DNA of 64,000 nucleotides from Cellulomonas sp. C5510. GTDB taxonomy: Bacteria; Actinomycetota; Actinomycetes; Actinomycetales; Cellulomonadaceae. The notes beneath the pieces were generated by a model. It was given only the letters and a program-made list of their open reading frames with translations. It made no database searches and was not told where the DNA came from. This document shows positions 1 through 8,647 of the stretch, piece by piece; position 1 is the stretch's first letter; each line of letters begins with the position of its first letter. The stretch spans positions 558,001-622,000 of the forward strand of contig NZ_CP081862.1 of the NCBI RefSeq assembly GCF_019797765.1, in the 5' to 3' direction. The translations under genes were made by a program, and so were the position numbers.

Positions 1-369
1 GAGGTGGAGATCTGCCACTACCGCCTGCCCGCACCGGCGTACGACCCCGCGCTCACGTACAGCCAGACCTCCACCGCGGTGACCGGCAGCGCCTACGACG
101 CCTGCTTCAGCACGACCGTCCGCGTGACGGGGACGCCGCAGTTCTTCGCGGGCTGGCGCGCGGACGTGGACCTCGCACCGCTGCAGGCGTTCTTCGCGGC
201 GTCCGGGCGGTCGCTCGACACCTCGAGGATCCGCACGAGCACGGGCGAGCTGTCGGTGTCACCGCTCAGCGGGACCGTCTACCGCGTCACCGCCCGGCAG
301 GGCTGGAGCGCCCTCGGCATCCGGGACGACGTGCCCCAGACCTTCGGGATCTGCGCCGGCAGCCGCTGA
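1..369 (+). CDS. C-terminal part of an unrecognised protein (5' end off window)
   Basis: The frame is open from the first base of the window and ends at TGA 367-369, so this is probably the tail of a longer gene. A GTG at position 4 exists but has no visible upstream ribosome site inside the window. The roughly 120 residues are Thr/Ser/Ala-rich with aromatic residues and two cysteines (CHYRLP near the start, FGICAGS at the end), which suits an extracytoplasmic beta-rich domain. I do not recognise the family and assign no function. Codon use (G/C third positions) matches its neighbours. Confidence 0.6.
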   Translation, partial: EVEICHYRLPAPAYDPALTYSQTSTAVTGSAYDACFSTTVRVTGTPQFFAGWRADVDLAPLQAFFAASGRSLDTSRIRTSTGELSVSPLSGTVYRVTARQGWSALGIRDDVPQTFGICAGSR

Positions 370-488
370 CGTCGGGCGTCCCCCGAAGGGGTGGACCGTG
401 CCCGGGGGTGCTCACCGCCGCTCGCGGGCGGACGATGATCCTGTCAGGTCGACGGATCGACCGGGCAGGGTCCACGGAGGGGGCGCCC

Positions 489-902
489 ATGGCGCACGAG
501 CACGCCCGCGCACGTCGCGCGGCAGGGGTCACCCTGGCGTGGCTCGGGTGCGCCGGGCTGGCGGTCTCGATGGCGCGCGCGATGACCTGGGACGGCGGCG
601 AGGCGGCTCCCCCCGGTGCCTGCGTGGTGAGCCGGATCAGCGTGGGCTACGACGTGGGCTACGACGCGGCGATCGGCGGCTACGCGGTGACGCGGGCGTC
701 GCTGTCGGGCGTCCCGGACGGCTGCGAGGGCCGCGAGGTCGCGCTGACGCTCCGGGGGAGCGGGGACCAGGCGCTCGCCGAGGCGCGCGCCCCGGTGACG
801 CTCCCGAGCACCGTCGTCGCCCTCGACGGGGCGCCGGTGCCCGCCGAGGAGGTGTCGGGCGTCTCGCTCGCCCTCGTGACGGACGCCCCGGCGGCCGGCT
901 GA
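489..902 (+). CDS. Small hypothetical secreted or membrane-anchored protein
   Basis: 137 residues. I chose the ATG at 489 because GGAGG (476-480) lies 8 nt upstream; a longer frame opens at 408 without a ribosome site. The N-terminus has a basic stretch (HARARR) followed by a hydrophobic segment around residues 14-30, suggesting a signal peptide or signal anchor. The rest is a small domain with two cysteines (GACVVS and DGCEGR) that could form a disulfide outside the membrane. It follows the truncated gene at the window start by 119 nt in the same orientation, so the two may be related surface proteins. No family was recognised. Confidence 0.6.
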   Translation: MAHEHARARRAAGVTLAWLGCAGLAVSMARAMTWDGGEAAPPGACVVSRISVGYDVGYDAAIGGYAVTRASLSGVPDGCEGREVALTLRGSGDQALAEARAPVTLPSTVVALDGAPVPAEEVSGVSLALVTDAPAAG

Positions 903-918
903 GCCCGGCCGGGCCCGG

Positions 919-1785
919 TCAGAGCTCCGTCAGCGCAGGCAGCTTCGCGGTGCGGGCGTCGCCCGACGACCGGCCGCGGAGCCGGCGAGTCGCCCAGGGG
1001 TAGGCGTACATCCGCACCCACCGGGCGTCGAGCCGGGCCTGCTGCGCGCGCGGCAGACGCGGCAGCGGGGCCAGGGGCTCGTCCCACTCCGGGTCGTCCG
1101 GCGCGAGGCCCAGCGCGGCGAGCGCACCCTGGGCCACCCGGGCGTGCGACTCGGTGGTGAGGTGGATGCGGTCGGGCGCCCACATCCGCAGGTCGCGCAG
1201 GTGCCGCATGCCCCACAGGTCCAGCACGTGGGCGCCGTGCCGTCGGGCGATGGACCACAGGTGGGAGTTGAACACGCCCACGCGGGGTCTCGTCGTGGAG
1301 ACCAGCGGCGACCCCGACGAGTCGAAGCCGGTGGCGAGCAGCACGTCCGCCCCGGTGCTCCGGACGAGGACGACGGCCCGCTCCAGGTCCCGCGCCAGGC
1401 GGTCCGGGTCGGCGCCCGGGCGCAGGATGTCGTTCCCGCCGCCGACCAGGCTGACCAGGTCCGGGCCGAGCTCGAGGGCCCGCGGGAGCTGCTCGGCGAC
1501 GATCGGGCGCAGCAGCCGGCCCCGCACCGCGAGGTTGGCGTACCGCAGCGCGGGGAGCCCGGCCGCGCGGCGCCGGTCGGACATCAGGCCGGCCAGCACG
1601 TCGGCCCAGCCGCGCGCGGGACCGTCCTCGCCCTCCGGCGTGTCCCACAGGCCCTCGGTGAACGAGTCCCCGACCGCCACGTACCGCTCCCAGCGCGGCG
1701 GTGCGGCGTCGTGGACCGGGCCGGCGCCCGTCGCGGGCTGCGGGCCGGTGGTGCGTGCGGGTTCCCTGCTGTCGTGCGTCCTCAC
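919..1785 (-). CDS. SGNH/GDSL-family hydrolase
   Basis: 288 residues. The SGNH blocks are in order: GDSFTEG (catalytic Ser about residue 41), a block II Gly in NLAVRGR, GGGND (block III Asn about 118), and PDRIHLT, which supplies the catalytic Asp about 205 and His about 208. This family hydrolyses carboxylic esters such as lipids or acetylated sugars; the substrate cannot be deduced. No signal peptide is seen, so it is probably cytoplasmic. The first 30 residues are a low-complexity extension and a later start is possible. The GTG start is preceded by a CAGACT hexamer 6 nt upstream. It is convergent with the preceding hypothetical gene and co-directional with ung. Confidence 0.85.
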   Translation of the reverse strand: MRTHDSREPARTTGPQPATGAGPVHDAAPPRWERYVAVGDSFTEGLWDTPEGEDGPARGWADVLAGLMSDRRRAAGLPALRYANLAVRGRLLRPIVAEQLPRALELGPDLVSLVGGGNDILRPGADPDRLARDLERAVVLVRSTGADVLLATGFDSSGSPLVSTTRPRVGVFNSHLWSIARRHGAHVLDLWGMRHLRDLRMWAPDRIHLTTESHARVAQGALAALGLAPDDPEWDEPLAPLPRLPRAQQARLDARWVRMYAYPWATRRLRGRSSGDARTAKLPALTEL

Positions 1786-1858
1786 CCCCGCAGTCTGCCC
1801 CCGGCGCCGCGGGCGTGTCAGAGGTTCCGACGACGACCGTGGCAGCGGTCCGTCCGCC

Positions 1859-2539
1859 TCAGGGCAGCGACCAGTCGACGGGGTCCGCTCCCTGTTCGGC
1901 GAGCAGGGCGTTCACGCGCGAGAAGGGCCGGGAGCCGAAGAACCCGCGGCTCGCGGACAGCGGGCTCGGGTGCGCGCTGGCCACGACGGGCACGTCCCCG
2001 AGCGCGGGCCGCAGCGACTGGGCGTCGCGGCCCCACAGCACCGCGACCAGCGGGCCGCCCCGCTCGACCAGCGCCGCGATCGCGCGGTCGGTCACGGCCT
2101 CCCAGCCCTTGCCGCGGTGCGAGGCGGGCTCGCCGGGCCGGACGGTCAGCACGCGGTTGAGCATCATGACGCCCCGGTCCGCCCAGGGGGACAGGTCCCC
2201 GGTGCTGGGCGCGGCGACGCCGAGGTCGGCCTGGAGCTCGGTGACGATGTTCGCGAGCGACCGTGGCAGCGGCCGGACGTGCGGCTGCACGGAGAACGAC
2301 AGGCCCATCGGGTGACCCGGCGTGGGGTACGGGTCCTGGCCGACCACCAGCACCCGCACCTCCGCGAGCGGCCGGGTGAACGCGCGCAGCACGTCCGGGC
2401 CCGCGGGCAGGTAGCCCCGGCCGGCGGCGACCTCGGCCCGCAGGAACTCCCCGACGGCGTGCACGCGGTCCTCGACGGGGGCGAGCGCGGCGGCCCAGTC
2501 GGCGGCGACGAGCTCGGTCAGCGGTGCGGCGGGGCTCAC
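1859..2539 (-). CDS. ung: Uracil-DNA glycosylase, family 1
   Basis: 226 residues, the normal length for UNG. It removes uracil from DNA to start base-excision repair. The water-activating motif VVGQDPYP carries Asp 69; PYP rather than PYH is usual for actinobacterial UNG. The leucine-loop motif [11 protein letters not shown] carries the catalytic His at about 190. The frame stays open much further upstream, but similarity starts only here. I chose GTG 2539 because a TAGCGT -10-like hexamer (2548-2553, minus strand) lies 8 nt upstream with no Shine-Dalgarno, suggesting a leaderless transcript. It is divergent from the DUF3263 gene and shares an intergenic region holding a perfect 8-bp palindrome. 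Confidence 0.96.
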   Translation of the reverse strand: MSPAAPLTELVAADWAAALAPVEDRVHAVGEFLRAEVAAGRGYLPAGPDVLRAFTRPLAEVRVLVVGQDPYPTPGHPMGLSFSVQPHVRPLPRSLANIVTELQADLGVAAPSTGDLSPWADRGVMMLNRVLTVRPGEPASHRGKGWEAVTDRAIAALVERGGPLVAVLWGRDAQSLRPALGDVPVVASAHPSPLSASRGFFGSRPFSRVNALLAEQGADPVDWSLP

Positions 2540-2580
2540 GGTCGTCCACGCTAGCGGACCACCGCCCGGCGTCCCGCGAC

Positions 2581-2600
2581 GAATGACAGCCGTGTCATTC
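2581..2600. promoter_or_regulatory. Perfect palindrome, candidate operator between ung and the DUF3263 gene
   Basis: GAATGACA-GCCG-TGTCATTC is an 8-bp perfect inverted repeat with a 4-nt spacer. It overlaps the probable -35 of the rightward promoter (ATGACA 2583-2588, 18-nt spacer, TACGAT 2607-2612) and lies upstream of the leftward ung promoter. A dimeric regulator bound here could block the DUF3263 promoter. The regulator is unknown. Confidence 0.5.
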
Positions 2601-2612
2601 CGGCCGTACGAT
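2583..2612 (+). promoter_or_regulatory. Probable housekeeping promoter of the DUF3263 gene
   Basis: A -35-like ATGACA at 2583-2588 is separated by 18 nt from a -10-like TACGAT at 2607-2612. This would start transcription near 2619 and leave a leader of about 48 nt carrying the GGGAGG ribosome site of the gene at 2667. Confidence 0.5.
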
Positions 2613-2666
2613 GGGCGGCGGACCGCAGGCGTGGCAGCACGCAGCAGCGAGCACGGGAGGGCACGG

Positions 2667-2996
2667 ATGGACGCGACGGCGGGGCTCGACCTCGGCACGG
2701 CGACCCGGCCCGCGCTCGTCGCCGTCGACGGCGGCGCGGACGACGGCGAGCTCACCGAGCGCGACCAGCAGGTGCTGGCGTTCGAGCGGCAGTGGTGGAA
2801 GTACGCCGGCGCCAAGGAGCAGGCCATCCGCGAGCTGTTCGACATGTCGGCCACCCGCTACTACCAGGTGCTCAACGCGCTGATCGACTCGCCCGCCGCG
2901 CTCGCGCACGACCCGATGCTCGTCAAGCGGCTGCGCCGCATGCGCTCGACCCGCCAGCGGGCGCGGTCCGCCCGCCGCCTGGGCGCCGACGCCTGA
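2667..2996 (+). CDS. DUF3263 family protein
   Basis: 109 residues. The conserved core runs from about residue 30, with [18 protein letters not shown] and [20 protein letters not shown], followed by a basic C-terminus rich in Arg. This is the signature of DUF3263, a short actinobacterial family. The Ser-Ala-Thr-Arg-Tyr-Tyr segment resembles the recognition helix of a helix-turn-helix, so a DNA-binding role is plausible but only inferred. Start ATG 2667 has GGGAGG at 2655-2660, 6 nt upstream. The promoter region contains a palindrome overlapping the -35. The next gene, encoding a LytR_C protein, commonly neighbours this family. Confidence 0.9.
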   Translation: MDATAGLDLGTATRPALVAVDGGADDGELTERDQQVLAFERQWWKYAGAKEQAIRELFDMSATRYYQVLNALIDSPAALAHDPMLVKRLRRMRSTRQRARSARRLGADA

Positions 2997-3049
2997 CCCG
3001 CGCGGCGTGCTGGACCGTCCGGCCAGGCTGAGCCGTTAGCCTGTCCGCC

Positions 3050-3664
3050 GTGACCAAGGCCAGCTCCCGCTTCCCGGAGGACGAGTTCGACGCCGGCCCG
3101 GCGATGGACGCGCCGATCGGTGTGCACCGTGCACCCCGGAGCTGGTGGAGCCGGTGGTGGCCGTTCGTCGCCGTGATCGTGGTCGTGCCGGCCCTGACCG
3201 TGTCCGCCGTGCTCTGGGCCGCGTCCTGGGACGGCACGCTGCCGGTCATCGGCCGGGGCGACGACACGAACGCCTCGGCGCCCCCGCCGTCCAGCCCCTC
3301 CGCCAGCCCGGACGACACGGGTGCGGCCCCGACGGAGGAGACCTCCGAGGAGCCCCCTGCGGACGAGGTGCCGCCCCCGGCCCCCGACCTGTCCGTGCCG
3401 GTCCGCGTGCTCAACGCGGCGAACATCAGCGGCCTCGCGGGCGGTGCCGCGGAGCAGCTCGAGGGCGCCGGGTTCACGGACGTCACCGCCGGGAACGGCA
3501 ACGCCGGCGGCAGCACCGCCTCCACGGTTTTCTACGCGAACGCCGACCTCGCGGTCACGGCGCAGCAGGTCGCGGCCACGCTCGGGCTGACGAACGTGGT
3601 CGAGTCGGCCGAGGTCGCGGACCAGGGTGTCGTGGTGCTCCTGCTGGCCGACTTCGCAGGCTGA
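3050..3664 (+). CDS. LytR C-terminal domain (LytR_C) membrane protein
   Basis: 204 residues. A short cytoplasmic N-terminus is followed by one membrane segment (about residues 38-58), an extracytoplasmic Pro/Ser/Glu-rich linker (about 70-118), and a LytR_C domain from [16 protein letters not shown] to the end, with the family's NxxxxxGLA start. LytR_C domains accompany cell-wall polymer ligases, and stand-alone forms are widespread in actinobacteria; the precise role is unknown. GTG 3050 lies 7 nt after TAGCCT (3037-3042) with no Shine-Dalgarno, so the mRNA is probably leaderless. Confidence 0.88.
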   Translation: MTKASSRFPEDEFDAGPAMDAPIGVHRAPRSWWSRWWPFVAVIVVVPALTVSAVLWAASWDGTLPVIGRGDDTNASAPPPSSPSASPDDTGAAPTEETSEEPPADEVPPPAPDLSVPVRVLNAANISGLAGGAAEQLEGAGFTDVTAGNGNAGGSTASTVFYANADLAVTAQQVAATLGLTNVVESAEVADQGVVVLLLADFAG

Positions 3665-3791
3665 GGGTCCGCCCGCCTCTTCCGCCCGTGAGGGGGCGCG
3701 GCTACGCTCGGCGCGTCGCGGTGCCTGCCCGCCGGCCCGCCGGGGGACGGGGGCCGTCGTCGACCGGTCACGTCGTCATCAGGAGCACCGC

Positions 3792-3995
3792 ATGCCGCAG
3801 GGAACCGTCAAGTGGTTCAACGCCGAGAAGGGCTACGGGTTCATCACCCCGGCCGACGGCGGTCAGGACCTGTTCGTCCACTTCAGCGCCATCCAGACGA
3901 ACGGCTACCGGACCCTGGAAGAGGGTCAGTCGGTGGACTTCGAGGTCGGCCAGGGCACCAAGGGCCCGCAGGCCGAGCAGGTGCGCCCGCTCTGA
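3792..3995 (+). CDS. cspA: Cold-shock protein, CspA family
   Basis: 67 residues, exactly one cold-shock domain. It opens with [15 protein letters not shown] (RNP1 is KGYGFI) followed by LFVHFSAI (RNP2). Such proteins bind single-stranded RNA or DNA and melt mRNA structure, either constitutively or on cold shock. AGGAG at 3781-3785 precedes ATG 3792. The 127-nt gap upstream is long enough for a structured leader, but I cannot show one. The gene is convergent with the GH15-like gene only 25 nt away. The symbol is a family name; several paralogues are likely in the genome, and another cold-shock gene is at 23309. Confidence 0.95.
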   Translation: MPQGTVKWFNAEKGYGFITPADGGQDLFVHFSAIQTNGYRTLEEGQSVDFEVGQGTKGPQAEQVRPL

Positions 3996-3999
3996 GAGC

Positions 4000-4020
4000 C
4001 CCGGCCGTCGGCGCGCCGGG
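4000..4020. terminator. Weak hairpin between convergent cspA and GH15-like genes
   Basis: CCCGGC (4000-4005) can pair with GCCGGG (4015-4020) around a 9-nt loop, immediately after the cspA stop and abutting the stop of the opposing gene. There is no U-tract. It could act as a bidirectional terminator, but short G+C palindromes are common in this DNA. Confidence 0.3.
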
Positions 4021-5313
4021 TCAGCCGTCCAGCGCGTCGACGGCCAGCACCACGCACGCGGCGGTCCACGCCAGCGGCGCCACCGCCGCGGGCGAGCCGT
4101 CCGCGAGCACCTTCTCAGGCAGCGCGCCGAGCGGCGTCCGGTGGGCGTCGAGCCAGTCGAGCCGGGCCCGCGCGTCGTCCGGCCGGCCGTTCTCCGCGGC
4201 CACCAGGGCGTACAGCGCGGTCTGAGGCGTCCAGGAGATGCCGTCGCTCTTCCAGGCCGCACCGGGGGCCAGCCCGCCGGCCGGGCGCTCCATCGCCGCC
4301 GCCGAGGCCTGCCACGCGTCGAGCGCCCCGGCCAGCGGGCGCGGCTGGAGCGGCGGCAGGACGAACGCGCTCGCCGCGTCCGCGACGCTGCCGTCGGCGT
4401 ACCGGCCGTACGCGGTGTCGTCGCCGAACGCCCGCTCGACGGCGTCCCGGGTGCGCCCGGCGGCCTCCCGCGCGGCGGCCGCCGCCTCCTCCTCGTCGAG
4501 CAGCTCCAGGAGCGCCGGCGCGGACTCCAGGCCGGCGAGCAGCGGCGCGACCGTCCCGAGGGTCAGCTCGTCCTCCGCCACCTCCCAGTAGTCGGGGGAC
4601 GCGGGCGGCAGGCCGTCGCGGGCGGTCAGCGCGACCGCGCCGGCGGCCGACCGCGTCACGAGACCGCGGAGCCGCTCGGCGACCGGCTGCTGCCGGTCCG
4701 CGGGCTGCGCGGCGACCACCTCGCCGGCAGCCCACAGCGCCCAGCCCGTGCCGTCGGTCTGCGGCGCGCGGTCGTCCGGCGGCCCCGAGCCGTCGGGCAG
4801 GTAGCGCGCCTCGAACGACCCGTCGGGCGCCTGCACCCGCTCGAGGAACCCGAGCACGTCCAGGGCGTCGTCGCCGTGACCGGTCCGCGCGAGCGCGACC
4901 GCGACGAACGCCGCGTCGCGCGGCCACACGTAGCGCCACCGGTCGGTCCACGCGGCGACCGCCGCACCGTCGTCGAGCAGCAGGGTGCGCAGGTCCAGCA
5001 GCGCGTCGGCGACCATGTCCGCGTACGGCCCGTCCGCACCGCCGGGCAGGGATCCGGAGGCGAGCCACGCCCGCTGCTCCGCCGCGAGCACGTCGTCCGC
5101 CCGGCTCCCGGGGTCGTCGAGCACGCGTGTCCCCGCGTGCAGGGCCACCTCCGAGCCGACCGGGACGTCGACCACGGCCCCGTCGACGTCCAGGGCGACG
5201 CCGGCGGCGTACAGCGGCAGGGAGGCGTCGCGCGGGCCCGCCGAGCCCCACGCCACCAGCCCCGCGCCCAGCGCGGCCAGCAGCACGACGGCGGTGGCGC
5301 GGCGGGCGGGCAT
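4021..5313 (-). CDS. GH15-like (glucoamylase-type) membrane-associated glycosidase
   Basis: 430 residues. Residues about 5-25 form a hydrophobic signal sequence or signal anchor with no lipobox cysteine, so the protein is exported. The catalytic (alpha/alpha)6-type region is marked by WRYVWPRDAAF (about 123-133), the SPDYWE segment, and near the C-terminus GALPEKVLADGSP followed by PLAWTAA, all hallmarks of GH15 enzymes. GH15 members release glucose from alpha-glucans or trehalose; the substrate is not deducible. At 430 residues it is shorter than classical two-domain bacterial GH15 (about 600-650) because the N-terminal beta-domain is short. TAGCCT (5321-5326, minus strand) lies 7 nt from the ATG, suggesting a leaderless mRNA. 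Confidence 0.8.
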   Translation of the reverse strand: MPARRATAVVLLAALGAGLVAWGSAGPRDASLPLYAAGVALDVDGAVVDVPVGSEVALHAGTRVLDDPGSRADDVLAAEQRAWLASGSLPGGADGPYADMVADALLDLRTLLLDDGAAVAAWTDRWRYVWPRDAAFVAVALARTGHGDDALDVLGFLERVQAPDGSFEARYLPDGSGPPDDRAPQTDGTGWALWAAGEVVAAQPADRQQPVAERLRGLVTRSAAGAVALTARDGLPPASPDYWEVAEDELTLGTVAPLLAGLESAPALLELLDEEEAAAAAREAAGRTRDAVERAFGDDTAYGRYADGSVADAASAFVLPPLQPRPLAGALDAWQASAAAMERPAGGLAPGAAWKSDGISWTPQTALYALVAAENGRPDDARARLDWLDAHRTPLGALPEKVLADGSPAAVAPLAWTAACVVLAVDALDG

Positions 5314-5394
5314 GCGCGGCAGGCTACCGGCCCCGGAGGGGCGCGTCGTGCGGCTCGTGCGGGCGCCCGCCCACGTCCGCCGAGGGCGGAGCGC

Positions 5395-5421
5395 CTTGCA
5401 CTCACCAGGGTCGAGTGCTAA
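5395..5421 (+). promoter_or_regulatory. CIRCE operator 1 upstream of groEL
   Basis: CTTGCACTC-N9-GAGTGCTAA matches CIRCE (TTAGCACTC-N9-GAGTGCTAA), with a perfect right arm and 7 of 9 positions in the left arm. HrcA binds CIRCE to repress chaperone genes. TTGCAC within the left arm (5396-5401), 17 nt before TAACCA (5419-5424), could be the -35 and -10, so the operator would cover the promoter. Confidence 0.85.
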
Positions 5422-5430
5422 CCATTGGTG

Positions 5431-5457
5431 TTAGCACTCTCGGGTCGAGAGTGACAG
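5431..5457 (+). promoter_or_regulatory. CIRCE operator 2 upstream of groEL
   Basis: TTAGCACTC-N9-GAGTGACAG has a perfect left arm and 6 of 9 matches in the right arm. It starts 36 bp after the first operator, so the inner two arms also form an inverted GAGTGCTAA-N9-TTAGCACTC. Tandem operators would allow cooperative HrcA binding near or just downstream of the transcription start. Confidence 0.75.
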
Positions 5458-5570
5458 GATGACAACCCAGGCCGACCCGGTGAGGTCGCACCGCCCGACG
5501 GGACATGACCGGCGGGCCGGCGCGACCGTCCGTCGCGGGCACCGACCGGCCGAACCACGAGCCAGAGTGA

Positions 5571-7211
<1,641 letters not shown>

Positions 7212-7247
7212 GCCACGCCGCGCGCGGGCGCTGAGCGCTCGCACCGC

Positions 7248-7297
7248 ACACACGACGGGCCGGTCACCCCTCCGGGGGTGGCCGGCCCGTCGTGTGT
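7248..7297 (+). terminator. Strong hairpin terminator of groEL
   Basis: A 23-bp stem (7248-7270 with 7275-7297) contains a single G-U pair and closes on a TCCG tetraloop, 36 nt after the groEL stop. It has no U-tract, as is common in high-G+C actinobacteria. Its near-perfect symmetry could stop transcription from both directions. Confidence 0.85.
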
Positions 7298-7300
7298 CCA

Positions 7301-7380
7301 CCGGCCCCGCCCGGCCCCGCCCGGCCCCGCCCGGCCCCGCCCGGCCCCGCCCGGCCCCGCCCAGCCCCGCCCAGGCCCGT
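7301..7380. repeat. 10-bp tandem repeat CCGGCCCCGC, six perfect plus two degenerate units
   Basis: Positions 7301-7360 are six identical 10-bp units. Two decayed units (CCAGCCCCGC and CCAGGCCCGT) follow to 7380. The array lies directly after the groEL terminator in non-coding DNA. The copy number probably varies between strains through slippage. Confidence 0.9.
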
Positions 7381-7384
7381 CCGG

Positions 7385-7453
7385 CGAGTTCGGCAGTCCC
7401 AGTCGAGTTCGGCAGCTGGAGGTGCCGAACTCGCACGCGGAGTGCCGAACTCG
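7385..7453. repeat. Nested inverted repeats of an 11-bp unit, CGAGTTCGGCA
   Basis: The unit occurs forward at 7385-7395 and 7404-7414 and inverted (TGCCGAACTCG) at 7423-7433 and 7443-7453, all perfect. Forward and inverted copies can fold into a nested hairpin. No coding function is evident. It lies between groEL and the DUF4031 gene, pointing into the end of the latter. Confidence 0.85.
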
Positions 7454-7503
7454 CGGGGTGGGGTGGGGCGGGTGCGGGCGGGGGCGGGTGCGGGGTGGGT
7501 CGG

Positions 7504-7776
7504 TCAGGTCGGGCGGCGGTCGCGGGCGGGGACGCGCAGGCCCGACGCGCGCAGGCGGCGGATCAGCTCGCCGGCGGAGACCGGCTCGGCGCCCAGCGCC
7601 ACGAGGGCGGGGTGCCGGTCGTCGGGCACGTCGTAGTGGTCGAGGTCGAACGCGCGCCGGGGCAGGCCGGCGCGGGCGGCGAACGCGTGCAGCTCGTCCA
7701 GGGACGTGTCGCTCACGAGGTGCGACCAGGTGCGGCCGTGCCGCGGCCAGAGCGGCGGGTCGACGAGGACCGTCAC
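7504..7776 (-). CDS. DUF4031 domain protein
   Basis: 90 residues, the whole of a DUF4031 domain. It starts TVLVDPPLWPRHGRTWSHLV, continues DELHAFAARAGLPRRAFDLDHYDVP, and ends with SAGELIRRLRASGLR. The family is uncharacterised. Its GTG start overlaps the stop of the upstream HD-like gene as GTGA (7773-7776), so the two are translationally coupled in one operon. The frame extends further upstream in translation, but those residues lie antisense to nothing conserved and overlap the HD-like gene, so the short form is preferred. Confidence 0.88.
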   Translation of the reverse strand: MTVLVDPPLWPRHGRTWSHLVSDTSLDELHAFAARAGLPRRAFDLDHYDVPDDRHPALVALGAEPVSAGELIRRLRASGLRVPARDRRPT

Positions 7777-8564
7777 GCCCTCGGCCGCACCGGGTGCCGG
7801 TCGGCAGGCGTCGAGTCGGCCGGCGCGGCCGGGTCCGGACCGGCGGTGCCGGCCGCCGTCCCGTCGGAGCCGTCCTCGAGCTCGGTGAGCACCTTGTCGA
7901 GCTTGTGCAGCTCCGCGCCCAGGTTCTGCCGGGCGGGCTCCTCCCACGCGGCGCCCAGGGGGCTGACGAACAGGCTGGGCCGGGCGAGCAGCTTGCGGAC
8001 GATGCGCTGCCGGGCGCGGATGTAGTCCGCCATGGGGATGTCGGCGTACTCCTCGCGCACGTCGTGCAGGTACGCCTTGTAGCGCTGCGGCTCCGCGGCC
8101 AGCATCGCGAGGTCGGCGTCGCAGAGCACGGCGCAGTCGAAGTCCGCGGGGTCGGCGCTGTGCCGCACCAGGGCGGTCACCAGCTGGTGGACGCGCTCGA
8201 CCCGCTCGGCGGGGACGCCGAGCCCGGTGAGCTGCTCGCGGGCGAGGACACCCGAGGCGACCTCGTCCTCCCCGCCGCGGTTGGCGTACGCCGCGACGTG
8301 CGCCGCGTCGAAGACCGCGCCGTGGTACCAGGCCGCCAACCGGACCAGGTCGGGCTCGTGGGTCTCCTCGGCGAGCTCGTCGACGCGGGCGAGCACGTCG
8401 GTCAGGTGCCGCAGGTTGTGGTACGTCCGCCCGGGGCCGGTCCAGCGTCCGACGAGGTCCGCCCCGACCTCACGGACCTGCTCCGGCGGTGCGGTCGCCC
8501 CCGCACCCTGCGCGCTGCGGACGAACGCGGACAACAGCCACTGTGGCGCGTCGTAGACGCCCAT
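7773..8564 (-). CDS. HD-superfamily phosphohydrolase-like protein (COG4339 type) with altered HD motif
   Basis: 263 residues. YHNLRHLTDVLARVDEL (about 48-64) and LAAWYHGAVFD (about 79-89) align with the predicted metal-dependent HD hydrolases of COG4339, followed by VTALVRHS and a CDADLAMLA segment that supplies later metal ligands. In most relatives the second motif reads WFHDAVYD; here the His-Asp doublet has become His-Gly, so catalysis may be weakened or use another ligand. The last 35 residues are a Pro/Ala/Asp-rich tail. I chose ATG 8564, which has GAGG 7 nt upstream, over a TTG two codons earlier. A TACGAT -10 (8607-8612, minus strand) sits about 45 nt upstream. It is coupled to the DUF4031 gene. 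Confidence 0.8.
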   Translation of the reverse strand: MGVYDAPQWLLSAFVRSAQGAGATAPPEQVREVGADLVGRWTGPGRTYHNLRHLTDVLARVDELAEETHEPDLVRLAAWYHGAVFDAAHVAAYANRGGEDEVASGVLAREQLTGLGVPAERVERVHQLVTALVRHSADPADFDCAVLCDADLAMLAAEPQRYKAYLHDVREEYADIPMADYIRARQRIVRKLLARPSLFVSPLGAAWEEPARQNLGAELHKLDKVLTELEDGSDGTAAGTAGPDPAAPADSTPADRHPVRPRA

Positions 8565-8647
8565 GGACAAGCCTCACTGCACCAGACGACCCTGCTCGGA
8601 CGCGCCATCGTAGCCCCAAGCCCGGACGGTCGCGCACGGGCGCCCGC

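Noticed and set aside
398..1003. A 201-residue Arg/Gly-rich reading frame overlapping the hypothetical gene at 489.
   Set aside because: It is out of frame with the gene that has a ribosome site and signal peptide. The composition is typical of shadow frames.
5413..5439. A single inverted CIRCE (GAGTGCTAA-N9-TTAGCACTC).
   Set aside because: The arm order is reversed relative to CIRCE. It is better explained as the inner halves of two tandem CIRCE elements.
7301..7453. Possible CRISPR-like array.
   Set aside because: Units are 10-11 bp, contiguous or irregular, with no 30-40 bp unique spacers and no cas genes.
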